Of a DNA stretch of 64,000 nt, positions 8,953-18,396 are shown one piece after another. The notes under the pieces are model-generated. The model was not told the origin of the DNA and made no database searches. It saw only the letters and a program-made list of their open reading frames with translations. The stretch comes from JAEUIT01 sp044220875 (GTDB taxonomy: Bacteria > Planctomycetota > Phycisphaerae > Phycisphaerales > SM1A02). The position numbers were made by a program, and so were the translations under genes. The first letter of the stretch is position 1, and every line of letters begins with the position of its first letter. The stretch spans positions 434,001 through 498,000 of the forward strand of contig JBGAQH010000001.1 of NCBI GenBank assembly GCA_044220875.1, read 5' to 3'.

Positions 8953-9111
8953 TTCAACACAGAGGCACAGAGGGCCACAGAGAAGGCAAAGGGAATGGGT
9001 CCAGAAGAGCCTCAGGCGGAATCGGCGGCTGGGCCTCGCCCACGACGAAGCGCCCGGACTCTGGACCCTTCTTCATGCCTTCTCTGTGGCCCTCTGTGTC
9101 CTCTGTGTTGA
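8953..9111. repeat. CACAGAG fold-back element B
   Basis: The left arm has CACAGAG at 8958, 8966 and 8976, and the right arm has CTCTGTG at 9082, 9092 and 9101. Beyond the heptads the arms continue to pair: AAGGCA, then GGGTCCAGA, occur in both (left near 8983-9012, right near 9050-9081). The whole unit is therefore an imperfect inverted repeat with arms of about 58 bp and a loop near 38 nt. It lies between the convergent uup and yggS genes, so its hairpin could also serve as a transcription end. Confidence 0.85.
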
Positions 9112-9126
9112 CTCCCCCTCCACGCG

Positions 9127-9942
9127 TCACTCGTCGTCGGCGCTCTCCTCGATCGCGGGCTTGCCGAAGATCGCGCTGCCGACGCGGACCATGTTCGATC
9201 CGCATTCGATGGCGATCTCGTAGTCGTTGGTCATGCCCATCGAGAGGATGTCGAAGCGGTCGCCGCCGACGTTGGACCGGCGCACCTCCTCGAAGAGCTC
9301 GCGGGCCCGCGTGAAGGTGCGGCGCAGGACCTCCCGGTCGTCGGTGTTCGGGGCCATCACCATGAGTCCGCGCGGCTTGAGCGAGAGCATCGTGTCGATC
9401 ATGTCGACGAGATGCCGCGCCGCCGCGGGGGCGATGCCGTGCTTGCTCGACTCCTCGGCGACGTTCACCTCGATCAGCACCTCGACCGGTTTCTCGCGCC
9501 GCTCGGCGGCGATCTGCAGGTCCTCGGCGAGGCGGAGATTGTCGACGGAGTGGATGAGGCGCACCAACTCGATGGCCTTCTTGATCTTGTTGCGCTGCAG
9601 CGAGCCGATCATGTGCCAGCGCACCTGCGAGGGAAGCTTGCTCGCGCCGGCCGGCGCGAGATCGCGGCGGCGGCTGAGGAACTCGTCGATCTGGACCACG
9701 CGCTGCTGAAGCTGCTGCACGCGATTCTCGCCCAGGTCGACCTGGCCCAGACCGATCACCTCGCGGATCTGGTCCATCGAGGCGGTCTTGGTGACGGCGA
9801 CGAGCACGACGTCGCTCGCACGCCGTCCGGAGCGCTGCGCGGCCGCCGCGATGCGGCTCTTGACCTCTTCGTAGCGCTCGCGAATCGGACGCTCGGGACC
9901 GGCATCGGTCGCGCTCGCCGGAACATCAGTCTGGCTTGCCAT
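9127..9942 (-). CDS. yggS: YggS/PROSC family pyridoxal-phosphate-binding protein
   Basis: This 271-residue cytosolic PLP homeostasis protein folds like the alanine racemase N-terminal barrel. Landmarks are the PLP lysine in LVAVTKT, GENRVQQ, HMIGSLQRNK, IEVNV, GLMVMAP and the phosphate-binding end SMGMTNDYEIAIECGSN followed by VRVGSAIFG. A 15-residue insertion with DLAPAGASK precedes HMIG. ATG 9942 has no Shine-Dalgarno but a TACGCT box ends 6 nt upstream. It diverges from gpmI across 80 bp. Confidence 0.92.
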   Translation of the reverse strand: MASQTDVPASATDAGPERPIRERYEEVKSRIAAAAQRSGRRASDVVLVAVTKTASMDQIREVIGLGQVDLGENRVQQLQQRVVQIDEFLSRRRDLAPAGASKLPSQVRWHMIGSLQRNKIKKAIELVRLIHSVDNLRLAEDLQIAAERREKPVEVLIEVNVAEESSKHGIAPAAARHLVDMIDTMLSLKPRGLMVMAPNTDDREVLRRTFTRARELFEEVRRSNVGGDRFDILSMGMTNDYEIAIECGSNMVRVGSAIFGKPAIEESADDE

Positions 9943-9948
9943 GCGACT

Positions 9949-9954
9949 AGCGTA
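9949..9954 (-). promoter_or_regulatory. Predicted -10 box of yggS
   Basis: TACGCT on the minus strand ends 6 nt before the yggS ATG, so transcription should begin at or next to the start codon. No recognisable -35 box is seen. Confidence 0.5.
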
Positions 9955-10010
9955 CCGCGGGGATCTGCCGTGCGAAGGGAACGATTCACGCCGGTGCGGC
10001 GCCGAGCGTG

Positions 10011-10016
10011 TAGCCT
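10011..10016 (+). promoter_or_regulatory. Predicted -10 box of gpmI
   Basis: TAGCCT ends 6 nt before ATG 10023, mirroring the yggS promoter on the other strand. A leaderless gpmI message is expected. The match to the -10 consensus is moderate. Confidence 0.45.
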
Positions 10017-10022
10017 GTTCGC

Positions 10023-11657
10023 ATGCCCGCTCGCACGCTTCGGAATGTCCCGGTCGTCCTGATCATCCGTGACGGCTGGGGCCGCAACCCGCACCCCGAA
10101 CAGGCCGCGTACGACGCGACGAAAATCGCGAAGACGCCAGTTGCGGACCGGCTCGATCGCGAGTGGCCCTCGACGCTGATCAAGACCAGCGGCGAGGACG
10201 TCGGCCTCCCGGTCGGTCCCGACGGACCGGTCATGGGCAACTCCGAGGTCGGCCACCAGAACATCGGCGCCGGGCGGATCGTCGACCAGGAGGTCATGCG
10301 GATCACGCGGGCGATCCGCGACGGCCGGTTCTTCTCCAACGAGACGATGCGCGGGGCGTTCGCGCACGCCAAGCGGCAGGGGACCAACGTGCACGTCCTC
10401 GGACTGCTGAGCGACGGCCAGGTGCACTCCGACATCGCACACGCGATGGCGATCCTCGACCTGGCGAAGCGCGAGGCCTTTCCGGGCGATCGGGTGTTCG
10501 TTCATGCGATCGCCGACGGGCGCGACACCGCGCCGAAGTCGGGCGTCGGCTTCGTGCGGGCGCTCGAGGAGCACGCCCGCTCGGTCGGCGTCGGCGCGAT
10601 CGCCTCGGTGATCGGCCGCTTCTACGCGATGGACCGCGATCACCGCTGGGAGCGCGTGAAGGCGGCGTGGGACTGCCTCTGCGTCGCCGGCGGCCGAAGC
10701 GCCCCAAGCGCGACGGCGGCGCTCGAGAACTACTACGCGAACCCGAGCGACACCTCGCGCGGCGGCGACGAGTTCGTGTTGCCCACCCAGGTCGTTCCGC
10801 CGAATGATCCCGGCCTTCCGGCGCGATCGCGCATCCGCAGCGGCGACGCCGTCCTCTTCTTCAACTACCGCGGCGACCGGCCGCGCGAGATCACCAAGGC
10901 CTTCATGTTCGACGACGCGGCGTGGAAGGCGATCCAGGGCGGCGGCTTCGACCGGGGAGCGCGGCCGAAGGACCTCTATTTCGCCACGATGGCCGAGTAC
11001 GAGGAGGGGCTCCCCGTCCGCGTGATCTTCGGGCGTCCCGAGCGGATGCCGATGATTGTGGGCGAAGCGTTAGGCAAGGCCGGACTCACGCAGCTTCGCT
11101 GCGCCGAGACGGAGAAGTATCCGCACGTCACCTTCTTCTTCAACGACTACCGCGAGGAGCCATTCCCCGGCGAGCGGCGCGAGCTGATCCCGAGCCCGCG
11201 CGACGTCGCGACGTATGACCTCAAGCCCGAGATGTCGGCCTACGGCATTCGCGATGCGGTGCTGCGGCGGCTGGCCGCGGCCGACTGCGAGTCGCTCCTC
11301 GTCGTCAACTTCGCCAACGGCGACATGGTCGGGCACACCGGCAAGCTCGACGCCGCGGTCCGCGCCTGCGAGGTCGTCGACGAGTGCGTCGGCGCGGTCA
11401 TCGACGCGACGCTCAAGCGCGGCGGCTCGCTCATCGTCTTCGCCGACCACGGCAACTGCGAACAGATGTGGGACCCGATCGCGAACTGTCCGCACACGGC
11501 ACACACCAACTACGACGTCCCGCTCTACGTCGTCGGCGAGGCGTTCCGCGGGAAGCGCCTGCGAAGCGGCGGCCGTCTCGCCGACGTGGCCCCGACCGCG
11601 CTGGCGATGATGGGCGTCGAGCGGCCGGACGAGATGACGGGGATGTCGCTGGTCTGA
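10023..11657 (+). CDS. gpmI: 2,3-bisphosphoglycerate-independent phosphoglycerate mutase
   Basis: The 544-residue, dimanganese glycolytic enzyme interconverts 3- and 2-phosphoglycerate. It starts VVLIIRDGWG with the first metal Asp, has the phosphoserine-forming MGNSEVGHQNIGAG (Ser74), IADGRDTAP, FFNYRGDRPREI, and the second metal site FADHGNCEQM plus HTAHTNYDVPL. Length fits the 510-550-residue family. It is preceded by a TAGCCT box at 6 nt and no Shine-Dalgarno. Confidence 0.97.
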   Translation: MPARTLRNVPVVLIIRDGWGRNPHPEQAAYDATKIAKTPVADRLDREWPSTLIKTSGEDVGLPVGPDGPVMGNSEVGHQNIGAGRIVDQEVMRITRAIRDGRFFSNETMRGAFAHAKRQGTNVHVLGLLSDGQVHSDIAHAMAILDLAKREAFPGDRVFVHAIADGRDTAPKSGVGFVRALEEHARSVGVGAIASVIGRFYAMDRDHRWERVKAAWDCLCVAGGRSAPSATAALENYYANPSDTSRGGDEFVLPTQVVPPNDPGLPARSRIRSGDAVLFFNYRGDRPREITKAFMFDDAAWKAIQGGGFDRGARPKDLYFATMAEYEEGLPVRVIFGRPERMPMIVGEALGKAGLTQLRCAETEKYPHVTFFFNDYREEPFPGERRELIPSPRDVATYDLKPEMSAYGIRDAVLRRLAAADCESLLVVNFANGDMVGHTGKLDAAVRACEVVDECVGAVIDATLKRGGSLIVFADHGNCEQMWDPIANCPHTAHTNYDVPLYVVGEAFRGKRLRSGGRLADVAPTALAMMGVERPDEMTGMSLV

Positions 11658-11752
11658 GCGCGACAGGCGACATCGGCGGGCGCGGAATGGCCGGGTTTGG
11701 GCTTCTGCAATCGGTCGGCGCACCCTACGCTGCCGATCGATCCGGAGGTCCC

Positions 11753-13255
11753 ATGCCGCATCCCGTCTCGCGCGCTCAGCGCTCCTGCGTCGCCCTTCTC
11801 GCCGTCGCCTCGGTCATCGGAGCCTTCGACGCCCAGGCGCTCGGGCACGGCATGTTTCCGCGGAACGTTCCGGTCGATCGCATCGTCGCGAACCTCAAGC
11901 GGAGTATCGAGGCCAATCCGAGCGACGCCGAAGCCCTCTATCGGCTGGGCCGCGTTCACACGCTGGCCCTCGAGACGAAGACGGAGTTCGTGCTCGCGTT
12001 CGAGTCGGGGCGCACGCCCGACGACGCGACGCCGACCGAGGGAAGCTGGTCGAGGAGGAAGCCCTACGGCGACAACGAGAAGGCGCCGGCGTCAACGCCC
12101 GCACAGATCCGCGAGCATCTCTCCGAGGCGATCCGCTGCCTCAACAGGGCGATCGAGCTGCGGCCCGAGTCCGGCGCGTATCGCCTCACGCTGGCCTGCG
12201 CCCTCGAGGCGGGCAAGCCGCTGTTAGGCGAGGTTGACAGTTGGCCGCTCTGTCCCGTCGCGGGCGTCGGCGCCGGTTCCGCGAATGACCGATCGGGCGG
12301 GCTCGAGTATCCCCGCGGCCTTCTGCTCGCTGCGCGCAACTCCGACACCGAGTTCGATCGTCTCATGAGGACCTTCCGCGAGAACGATCGACAGGACGGG
12401 ACCCGCGGGGTGCTGGCGACGCTCGCGTTCCGGATGCGCAGCGACCCGGCGACCGATGCGGCGACGAAGGAGTTCCTCGAGCGCTTCCGCGCCGCCGACT
12501 GGGTCGACCTGATCGAGGACCAGTACTTCACGGCGATGTGCTATTCGCTGCCGACCAACGGCCGGGCGGATGCGCAGCCCATGTGGGGAGGCCGGCAGGA
12601 CTGGACGTCCTACGAGGCCGCCGGGAACTTCGTGCGGGTCGTCGAGGCGCGGGCGGCGCGGCCCGACGACTCCATCCGACTGAAGGTGGCGAAGGCGACG
12701 CTGAAGGCCTTCGACGAGCTGCCGCCGCCGCGCGGAATCACCCCGCTGGTGATCGACCGCGCCGGGCGACCCTACTCGGCGATCCCGATCGAGAAGCGGG
12801 TCGCGTTCGATCTCGACGGCTCGGGTCGTCCGATCCGCTGGAGTTGGGTGGCCCCTGACGTCGGCATCCTGGCGTGGGATCCGGATCGCACCGGGCAGAT
12901 TCGCTCGGGGCGACAGCTCTTCGGCTCGGTCTCGTGGTGGCTCTTCTTCGACAGCGGATACGAAGCCCTGGCGACGCTCGATGACGATGGCGACGGGGCG
13001 TTGCGGGGGAGCGAACTCGACGGCATCGTCGTGTGGTTTGACCGCGATTCGGACGGCGTTTCGGACGAGGGCGAGGTCGTTGCGGTGCAGTCGCTGGGCA
13101 TCGAGTGGCTGTCCTGTCGCGCCGATCGCAATGAGGGCGAGGTCCCCCGCAGCGCCGCCGGTGTCCGACTTGACGACGGACGCGTGCTGCCGACCTATGA
13201 CTGGATCCCGACCGCCTCGGAGCTGGTCATCGAGGAGGCGCATCGGCGTCGGTGA
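11753..13255 (+). CDS. Secreted TPR-like and EF-hand-like protein, unknown function
   Basis: The 500-residue protein has a signal peptide (MPHPVSRAQRSCVALLAVAS, cleavage near AQA) and a TPR-like helical start, NLKRSIEANPSDAEALYRLGR, continuing with RCLNRAIELRPESGAY. Near the C-terminus it has two calcium-loop-like stretches, LDDDGDGALRGSEL and FDRDSDGVSDEGEV. No enzyme motif is seen. ATG 11753 has GGAGG (11744-11748) 4 nt upstream and a TACGCT hexamer at 11726-11731, so this start is preferred over ATG 11687. The role is unknown. Confidence 0.7.
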   Translation: MPHPVSRAQRSCVALLAVASVIGAFDAQALGHGMFPRNVPVDRIVANLKRSIEANPSDAEALYRLGRVHTLALETKTEFVLAFESGRTPDDATPTEGSWSRRKPYGDNEKAPASTPAQIREHLSEAIRCLNRAIELRPESGAYRLTLACALEAGKPLLGEVDSWPLCPVAGVGAGSANDRSGGLEYPRGLLLAARNSDTEFDRLMRTFRENDRQDGTRGVLATLAFRMRSDPATDAATKEFLERFRAADWVDLIEDQYFTAMCYSLPTNGRADAQPMWGGRQDWTSYEAAGNFVRVVEARAARPDDSIRLKVAKATLKAFDELPPPRGITPLVIDRAGRPYSAIPIEKRVAFDLDGSGRPIRWSWVAPDVGILAWDPDRTGQIRSGRQLFGSVSWWLFFDSGYEALATLDDDGDGALRGSELDGIVVWFDRDSDGVSDEGEVVAVQSLGIEWLSCRADRNEGEVPRSAAGVRLDDGRVLPTYDWIPTASELVIEEAHRRR

Positions 13256-13353
13256 GCATGGATCGCGCGGGCCGGTCCGAGATGTGGGCGCACCCAATGG
13301 GCTCGGTGCCGCGCGTTTTCTCGCGGTTCGCGGGGTCGCGAGGGGCTGTGGCG

Positions 13354-13359
13354 TATGAT
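13354..13359 (+). promoter_or_regulatory. Predicted -10 box of der
   Basis: TATGAT, close to the TATAAT consensus, ends 11 nt before ATG 13371. The gene has no Shine-Dalgarno, so a leader of only a few nucleotides is predicted. Confidence 0.5.
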
Positions 13360-13370
13360 CTCCGCTCCCC

Positions 13371-14807
13371 ATGCTTCCGCGCATCGCCATCATCGGTCGA
13401 CCGAACGTCGGCAAGTCGAGCCTGTTCAACCGGCTCGCCGGACGTCGCATCTCGATCGTCGACCCGACCCCGGGCGTGACCCGCGACCGCGTGAGCTTCA
13501 CGATCGAGATCCCGCCGCCGACCGACATGGCCGAGGGGGAACCGCGCTTCGCCGAGCTCATCGACACCGGCGGCTACGGCGTCTACACCGCCGAGGGCAA
13601 GCGCTTCGACGACGCCGGCGAAGACCTCTCCCGCCTTACCGGCGCGATCGAGGCCCAGATCCGCGCCGCGGCCGACGAGGCCGACCTCATCCTCTTCGTG
13701 ATCGACGCCCACGACGGCGTCACCCCGCTCGACCAGACCATCGCCACGATGATGCGCCGCAACGGTCACGCCCCGAAGGTCGTGATGGTTGCGAACAAGG
13801 TCGACGACGAGAGCTGGGAGAGCAACGCCCTCGAGGCCGCGTCGCTCGGCTTCGGCAACCCGATCATGGTCTCGGCGACGAGCGGCTACCGCCGCCGGAT
13901 GTTCTTCGAGGCGATGTGGGAGCGGGTGCCCGAGGACACCGGCCCGGCCCGCGACGCGGAGATGAAGCTCGCGATCGTCGGTCGCCGCAACGCCGGCAAG
14001 TCGAGCCTGATCAACACCCTCGCCGGACAGCCGCGGGTCATCGTCAGCGAGATCGCCGGCACGACCCGCGATGCGATCGACGTCCGCTTCGAGGTCGAGG
14101 GCAAGGCGATGCTCGCGATCGACACCGCGGGCGTCCGCAAGAAGAAGTCCTGGGCCGACGAGGTCGAGAGCTTCGCCCACCAGCGGATGCTCAATGCGAT
14201 CACGCGCTCGGACGTCTGCGTCCTTCTCCTTGACGCCACCGAGAAGAGCTCGCAGGTCGAGAAGCGGCTGGCCCAGGAGTTCGAGGACCAGCACAAGCCG
14301 GTCGTCATCGGCGTCAACAAGTGGGACCTGGTCGACAAGAAGCTGAAGCCGGCGGCCTATCTGGAGTATCTCGAGCAGGAGTTCCCCGGACTCTCCTACG
14401 CCCCGATCGTCTTCCTCTCCGCGAAGGACGGCTCGGGCGTGCGCGACCTCGTGCGCATGGCCTTCAACCTCCACCGCCAGGCCAACCACCGCGAGACCAC
14501 CGGCCGCCTGAACGGCGTGATCCGCGACATCCTGGCCGATCGCGGCCCGAGCTCGAAGCTCGGCTCGCGGGCCAAGGTCTTCTACGTCAGCCAAATCGAC
14601 GTGCGACCGCCCACGATCGTGATGGTCGTGAACAAGCCCGAGCTCTTCAAGGGGCAATACGAGCGGTACTTCCTCAACCAGCTCCGCGAGCACCTGCCCT
14701 ACTCGGAAGTGCCGATCAAGCTCGTCTTCAGCGAGCGCAAGCGGATGAAGCTCGGCGAGCTGATGGCGCGAAACCACGGCGCCGCGTCGGACGGCGACGA
14801 GGAGTGA
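13371..14807 (+). CDS. der: Ribosome biogenesis GTPase Der (EngA)
   Basis: The 478-residue protein has the tandem G-domain structure unique to Der: first G1 GRPNVGKSS (9-17) with DTGGYG and NKVD, second G1 GRRNAGKSS (about 203-211) with DTAGVR and NKWD, then a KH-like C-terminal domain ending near residue 460. Der helps mature the 50S ribosomal subunit. The second P-loop has RRNAG rather than the usual KPNVG, which keeps the GKS core. The reading frame is intact. Confidence 0.96.
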   Translation: MLPRIAIIGRPNVGKSSLFNRLAGRRISIVDPTPGVTRDRVSFTIEIPPPTDMAEGEPRFAELIDTGGYGVYTAEGKRFDDAGEDLSRLTGAIEAQIRAAADEADLILFVIDAHDGVTPLDQTIATMMRRNGHAPKVVMVANKVDDESWESNALEAASLGFGNPIMVSATSGYRRRMFFEAMWERVPEDTGPARDAEMKLAIVGRRNAGKSSLINTLAGQPRVIVSEIAGTTRDAIDVRFEVEGKAMLAIDTAGVRKKKSWADEVESFAHQRMLNAITRSDVCVLLLDATEKSSQVEKRLAQEFEDQHKPVVIGVNKWDLVDKKLKPAAYLEYLEQEFPGLSYAPIVFLSAKDGSGVRDLVRMAFNLHRQANHRETTGRLNGVIRDILADRGPSSKLGSRAKVFYVSQIDVRPPTIVMVVNKPELFKGQYERYFLNQLREHLPYSEVPIKLVFSERKRMKLGELMARNHGAASDGDEE

Positions 14808-14870
14808 CGCGGCCGACTGGCGTGTGGCCGGTCGCGATGCCGCCTGCCGGCGCCGCTACACTCACCGACC

Positions 14871-16493
14871 GTGTCGATCTTCCCGCTTCCCGTCTTTGAG
14901 GCCGATCGCGATCCGGCGCGTCGCTCGAACGATCCTTCGGCGATGACCGACGCCGAGATCTACGAGCGCCTGAAGCCGCCGACGACGATCGTCGTGCGCG
15001 TCGGGCGGATGCGCTTCGTCGCGGAGTATCCCTACCGCGGCGACGCCAAGCCCGGCTGTGGCTCGAAGCTGGTCGCCCGCACGCACCGCGGAACGGAAGT
15101 CGTCGAGATGCTCACGACGACCTGCGGCAACTCGGGCTGCTCGAAGTCGGTCTCGCGGAACGAGATGCTCGACTACATCGAGCAGTCGGGGGGCAAGGAC
15201 TACCCCTTCCACACCGACGGCCAGATCCTGCGCGTCGCGACGATCGATGACCTCAACCGCTGGTCCGAGGTGCAGAGCGAAATCTCGGCCCGCGTGAAGG
15301 ACGTGCGGCGCATCGTCGAGGCCACCGGGCTTCCGATGCGGGTGGTCGACGTCGAGCCGTTGCTCGGCGGGGAACAGCTCACCGTCTACTTCCTCAGCGA
15401 GGAGCGGGTTGACTTCCGCGAGCTCGTGCGCCAGCTCGCCGCGGAGTTCCAGACACGCATCGAGATGCGCCAGGTCGGGGCCCGCGACGAGGCCCGGCTC
15501 GTCGCCGACTACGAGCGCTGCGGCCAGCATTGCTGCTGCAAGAACTTCCTCAAGGTGCTCAAGCCGATCTCGATGCGCTCGGCGAAGATCCAGAAGGCCA
15601 CGCTCGATCCGCTCAAGATCTCCGGGCGGTGCGGACGGCTCATGTGCTGCCTTCGCTACGAGGACGAGACCTACGAGGACCTCAAGAAGAGGCTTCCCAA
15701 GAACAAGTCGCGCGTCGGCACGGCCGAGGGGCCGGGGATCGTCGTTGACGGCAAGATCCTGGTGCAATTGGTGCTGGTTCAGCTCGAGCATGACGGCCGG
15801 GAGATCGCGGTCCCGGTCGAGGAACTTCTCGATCCGGACACCTGCCCGAAGCCTGCGCCCGCGCCGGAACCCATGCGGGCCCCGAGCGGCGGCTCGCGAT
15901 CGATGAAGCCAGCGCGGCCGGCCGGAGCGCCCGCGACTCCCGAGGCGGCCGACCCGCTTCGCGGCATGTCGCCGGAGGACGCTGCCCGCAAGCTCGGCGA
16001 CCGCGAGCGGCGCGATCGCGGGCAGCGATCCCGCTCTGAGCAGCAGGATCAGTTTCGGGCGTCGAGCGCCGACGAGCCCGCTCCCGCGGACGACGGGATC
16101 GAGGCGACCGACATGCGCGATGCCGCGACCGACGCGCCGGGCGGCGAAGGGACCAGCACCGGTGAGGGCGAGGGCGAGCGCCGCCGTCGCCGTCGTCGCC
16201 GGCGCCGCGGGCGCGGTGAGCCAGGTGATGACGCCGGTTCCCCCGCGCAGGGCGAGCGGTCGGAGCTTCCACCATCCGCAGGTCCCGCGCCGAGCGACTC
16301 TGCCCCCAACGAGGCGACTGAGACGGATGGACCCGATGATGGGGGAGGCGACGGTGGCGAATCGCCCGAAACGGGCGAACGAACGGGCGGTTCCCGTCGT
16401 CGTCGCCGTCGACGTCGCCGCCGCGGTGGCGGAGCCGGCGGCGCCAACGGTGGTGGAAGCGGCGAGCCGTCCGGGCCTCCGCCGACCGACTGA
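14871..16493 (+). CDS. PSP1 C-terminal domain protein with long disordered tail
   Basis: The 540-residue protein contains a PSP1/YaaT-like core at about 165-290, with ADYERCGQHCCCKNFLKVLK and the cysteine signature GRCGRLMCCLRYED. An N-terminal region (about 40-110) has CGNSGCSK and may bind metal as well. The last 200 residues are low-complexity: acidic-basic, Gly/Pro-rich, with Arg runs. YaaT-type proteins affect sporulation, RNase Y and DNA replication control. The start is GTG 14871 with TACACT ending 8 nt upstream; ATG 14943 is an in-frame alternative. Confidence 0.8.
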   Translation: MSIFPLPVFEADRDPARRSNDPSAMTDAEIYERLKPPTTIVVRVGRMRFVAEYPYRGDAKPGCGSKLVARTHRGTEVVEMLTTTCGNSGCSKSVSRNEMLDYIEQSGGKDYPFHTDGQILRVATIDDLNRWSEVQSEISARVKDVRRIVEATGLPMRVVDVEPLLGGEQLTVYFLSEERVDFRELVRQLAAEFQTRIEMRQVGARDEARLVADYERCGQHCCCKNFLKVLKPISMRSAKIQKATLDPLKISGRCGRLMCCLRYEDETYEDLKKRLPKNKSRVGTAEGPGIVVDGKILVQLVLVQLEHDGREIAVPVEELLDPDTCPKPAPAPEPMRAPSGGSRSMKPARPAGAPATPEAADPLRGMSPEDAARKLGDRERRDRGQRSRSEQQDQFRASSADEPAPADDGIEATDMRDAATDAPGGEGTSTGEGEGERRRRRRRRRRGRGEPGDDAGSPAQGERSELPPSAGPAPSDSAPNEATETDGPDDGGGDGGESPETGERTGGSRRRRRRRRRRGGGAGGANGGGSGEPSGPPPTD

Positions 16494-16549
16494 CCTGCCC
16501 GCTGTTCCGCTGTCGTCCCCCATTCCGGTTCTGCCGATAGATCACCCTC

Positions 16550-18145
16550 ATGGCCGCGAACTCCGAAACGAACATCGTCGACACGCTGCAGTCCCTGACC
16601 GTGGCATTCGCGCTCGCCATGACCGTTCGGTCCTTCGTGACCGAGGGCTTCGTCATTCCAACCGGGTCGATGGCACCCACGCTCCTCGGCGCCCACTCGA
16701 CCGTTCGCTCGCCCGAGACCGGATACGAGTACACCTTCGACTACGGACCGATCACGAGCGAGCGGGCCAGAGCCCAGCAGCTCGGGCGAACCTTCGACCG
16801 CGTGTCGCTGGTCGACCCGATGATCAACCCCTTCGTCCCGATCCTCACCGAGAACCCGCGGCTCCTGAAGGAGCAGATGGGCGATCGGGTGCTGGTCCTC
16901 AAGTTCCTCTACCTCTTCCAGGAACCGCGCCGCTGGGACGTCGTCGTCTTCAAGAACCCGACCGATCCGGTGGGCGAGACGCAGAACTACATCAAGCGCC
17001 TCGTGGGACTTCCCAACGAGCAGCTTTTGACCGTCGACGGCGACATCTGGACCGCGCCGATCGGCGCGCCGCTCAAGGACTTCCGAGTGCAGCGGAAGCC
17101 GGAGCATGTGCAGCGCGCGGTCTGGCAGCCGGTGCACAACGCCGATTACGTGCCCATTGATCCCGCTGGGGCCGGCCTTCGGATGAAGCGGAGTTATGAC
17201 GGTCCGCCATGGATCGGTACCCACTGGAACACTTCGACCGCCGCCTATACCTGCGACACGGCCGAGCCGACGTCGCTTGCGTGGCGGTCGGCGCTGATCG
17301 CCATCGACGACCGCTCCCCCTACAACGCCCTTCGATCGGCGATCTCCTATCCGGTGAGCGACATTCGTGTCGCCGCCGCGATCGAGGCCCAGGATGCCGC
17401 GGCCCTCTCGACCGAACTCGTCCTGCAGGCCCGCTCGCACGCTTTCACCTGGTCGATCAAGGGAGGCAAGGCGACGTTGAGCGTCACGAATCGGGCAAGC
17501 AGCCAGGTCGTGACCTCGATCGAAGTTCCCTTCGTGATGCCGCCGACCGGCAGCCCATGCGACCTCGAGTGTTGGCACGTCGACCAGTCGATGTCGCTCT
17601 GGCTGAATGGCACTGCCGTCGCCTACCTGGCCTATGACCAGTGGACGGTCGAGGACCGCATTCGCTTCGCATTCCCCGACATCAGTGCCGAGGGATACGC
17701 CTCCGAGCCGGTCGCCCGGCAGGCCGAGTCACCGCAGATCACGTGGAACTTCGCCGGCACGCCGCTGTCGCTGCACCGGCTTCGCGTCGATCGGGATCTC
17801 TACTACCGACCGGCGATCGCGACCGCCGCGGAACAGTGCATGAGCAACGGCCCGGCGGTGGAGGGGCTCGCGTTCGGCACGGATCTGGCCCATCCCGCGC
17901 AGATCAAGCCCGACCAGTTCCTGATGATGGGCGACAACTCCGCCTACAGCCGCGACGGCCGCCTCTGGGGCCGCCCGCACCAGCTCGTGCAACGCCAGCT
18001 CGGCGAGGCCTCACCCTTCATCGTTCCGAGATCGCTCTTGCTCGGGCCGGCGTGGAGCGTGTACTTCCCCGCGCCGCTGACGCATGAGTCGAAGCCGGAC
18101 GCGGCCATCGTCCCGAACTTCGGATCGCTGCGATTCATCCGCTGA
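16550..18145 (+). CDS. lepB: Signal peptidase I with large inserted domain
   Basis: The 531-residue S26 peptidase removes signal peptides at the membrane. It has an N-terminal hydrophobic helix (about 12-30), catalytic Ser40 in PTGSMAPTL, catalytic Lys135 in WDVVVFKNPTDP, then NYIKRLVGLPNEQL, and box E MMGDNSAYSRDGR at about 460. Between these last two blocks lie about 290 residues, where a typical enzyme has well under 100; part of the insert looks like a LamG/concanavalin-type beta sheet (SMSLWLNGTAVAYLAY). The many secreted proteins nearby are plausible substrates. No Shine-Dalgarno is clear at ATG 16550. Confidence 0.88.
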   Translation: MAANSETNIVDTLQSLTVAFALAMTVRSFVTEGFVIPTGSMAPTLLGAHSTVRSPETGYEYTFDYGPITSERARAQQLGRTFDRVSLVDPMINPFVPILTENPRLLKEQMGDRVLVLKFLYLFQEPRRWDVVVFKNPTDPVGETQNYIKRLVGLPNEQLLTVDGDIWTAPIGAPLKDFRVQRKPEHVQRAVWQPVHNADYVPIDPAGAGLRMKRSYDGPPWIGTHWNTSTAAYTCDTAEPTSLAWRSALIAIDDRSPYNALRSAISYPVSDIRVAAAIEAQDAAALSTELVLQARSHAFTWSIKGGKATLSVTNRASSQVVTSIEVPFVMPPTGSPCDLECWHVDQSMSLWLNGTAVAYLAYDQWTVEDRIRFAFPDISAEGYASEPVARQAESPQITWNFAGTPLSLHRLRVDRDLYYRPAIATAAEQCMSNGPAVEGLAFGTDLAHPAQIKPDQFLMMGDNSAYSRDGRLWGRPHQLVQRQLGEASPFIVPRSLLLGPAWSVYFPAPLTHESKPDAAIVPNFGSLRFIR

Positions 18146-18396
18146 GAGCCTTGCGTCGAGGTGACTACTAGGGCGATTGACCTCCTCCATGGCCGATTGA
18201 CTCGCTCGATTCGGCCCGAACCGAGTGCTCGGAATCAAACTCCGGAAAAGGTCCGCGCCTCTCTCCGTTCCAGCGGTATGTTGATCCCGTCGGCATGCGC
18301 GTGCGCCGACTCCATTATCAGACTTGGCTACGGGAAGTACACGGTCGCTCCGTGAAGGCCCGTTGCTGCTCTCGACTCGTCCTTCCGGAGGAGCCT

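Noticed and set aside
4002..12226. GTTAG hits as integron attC core sites
   Set aside because: They are single TTA codons inside genes, with no paired CTAAC arm at attC-like spacing and no integrase.
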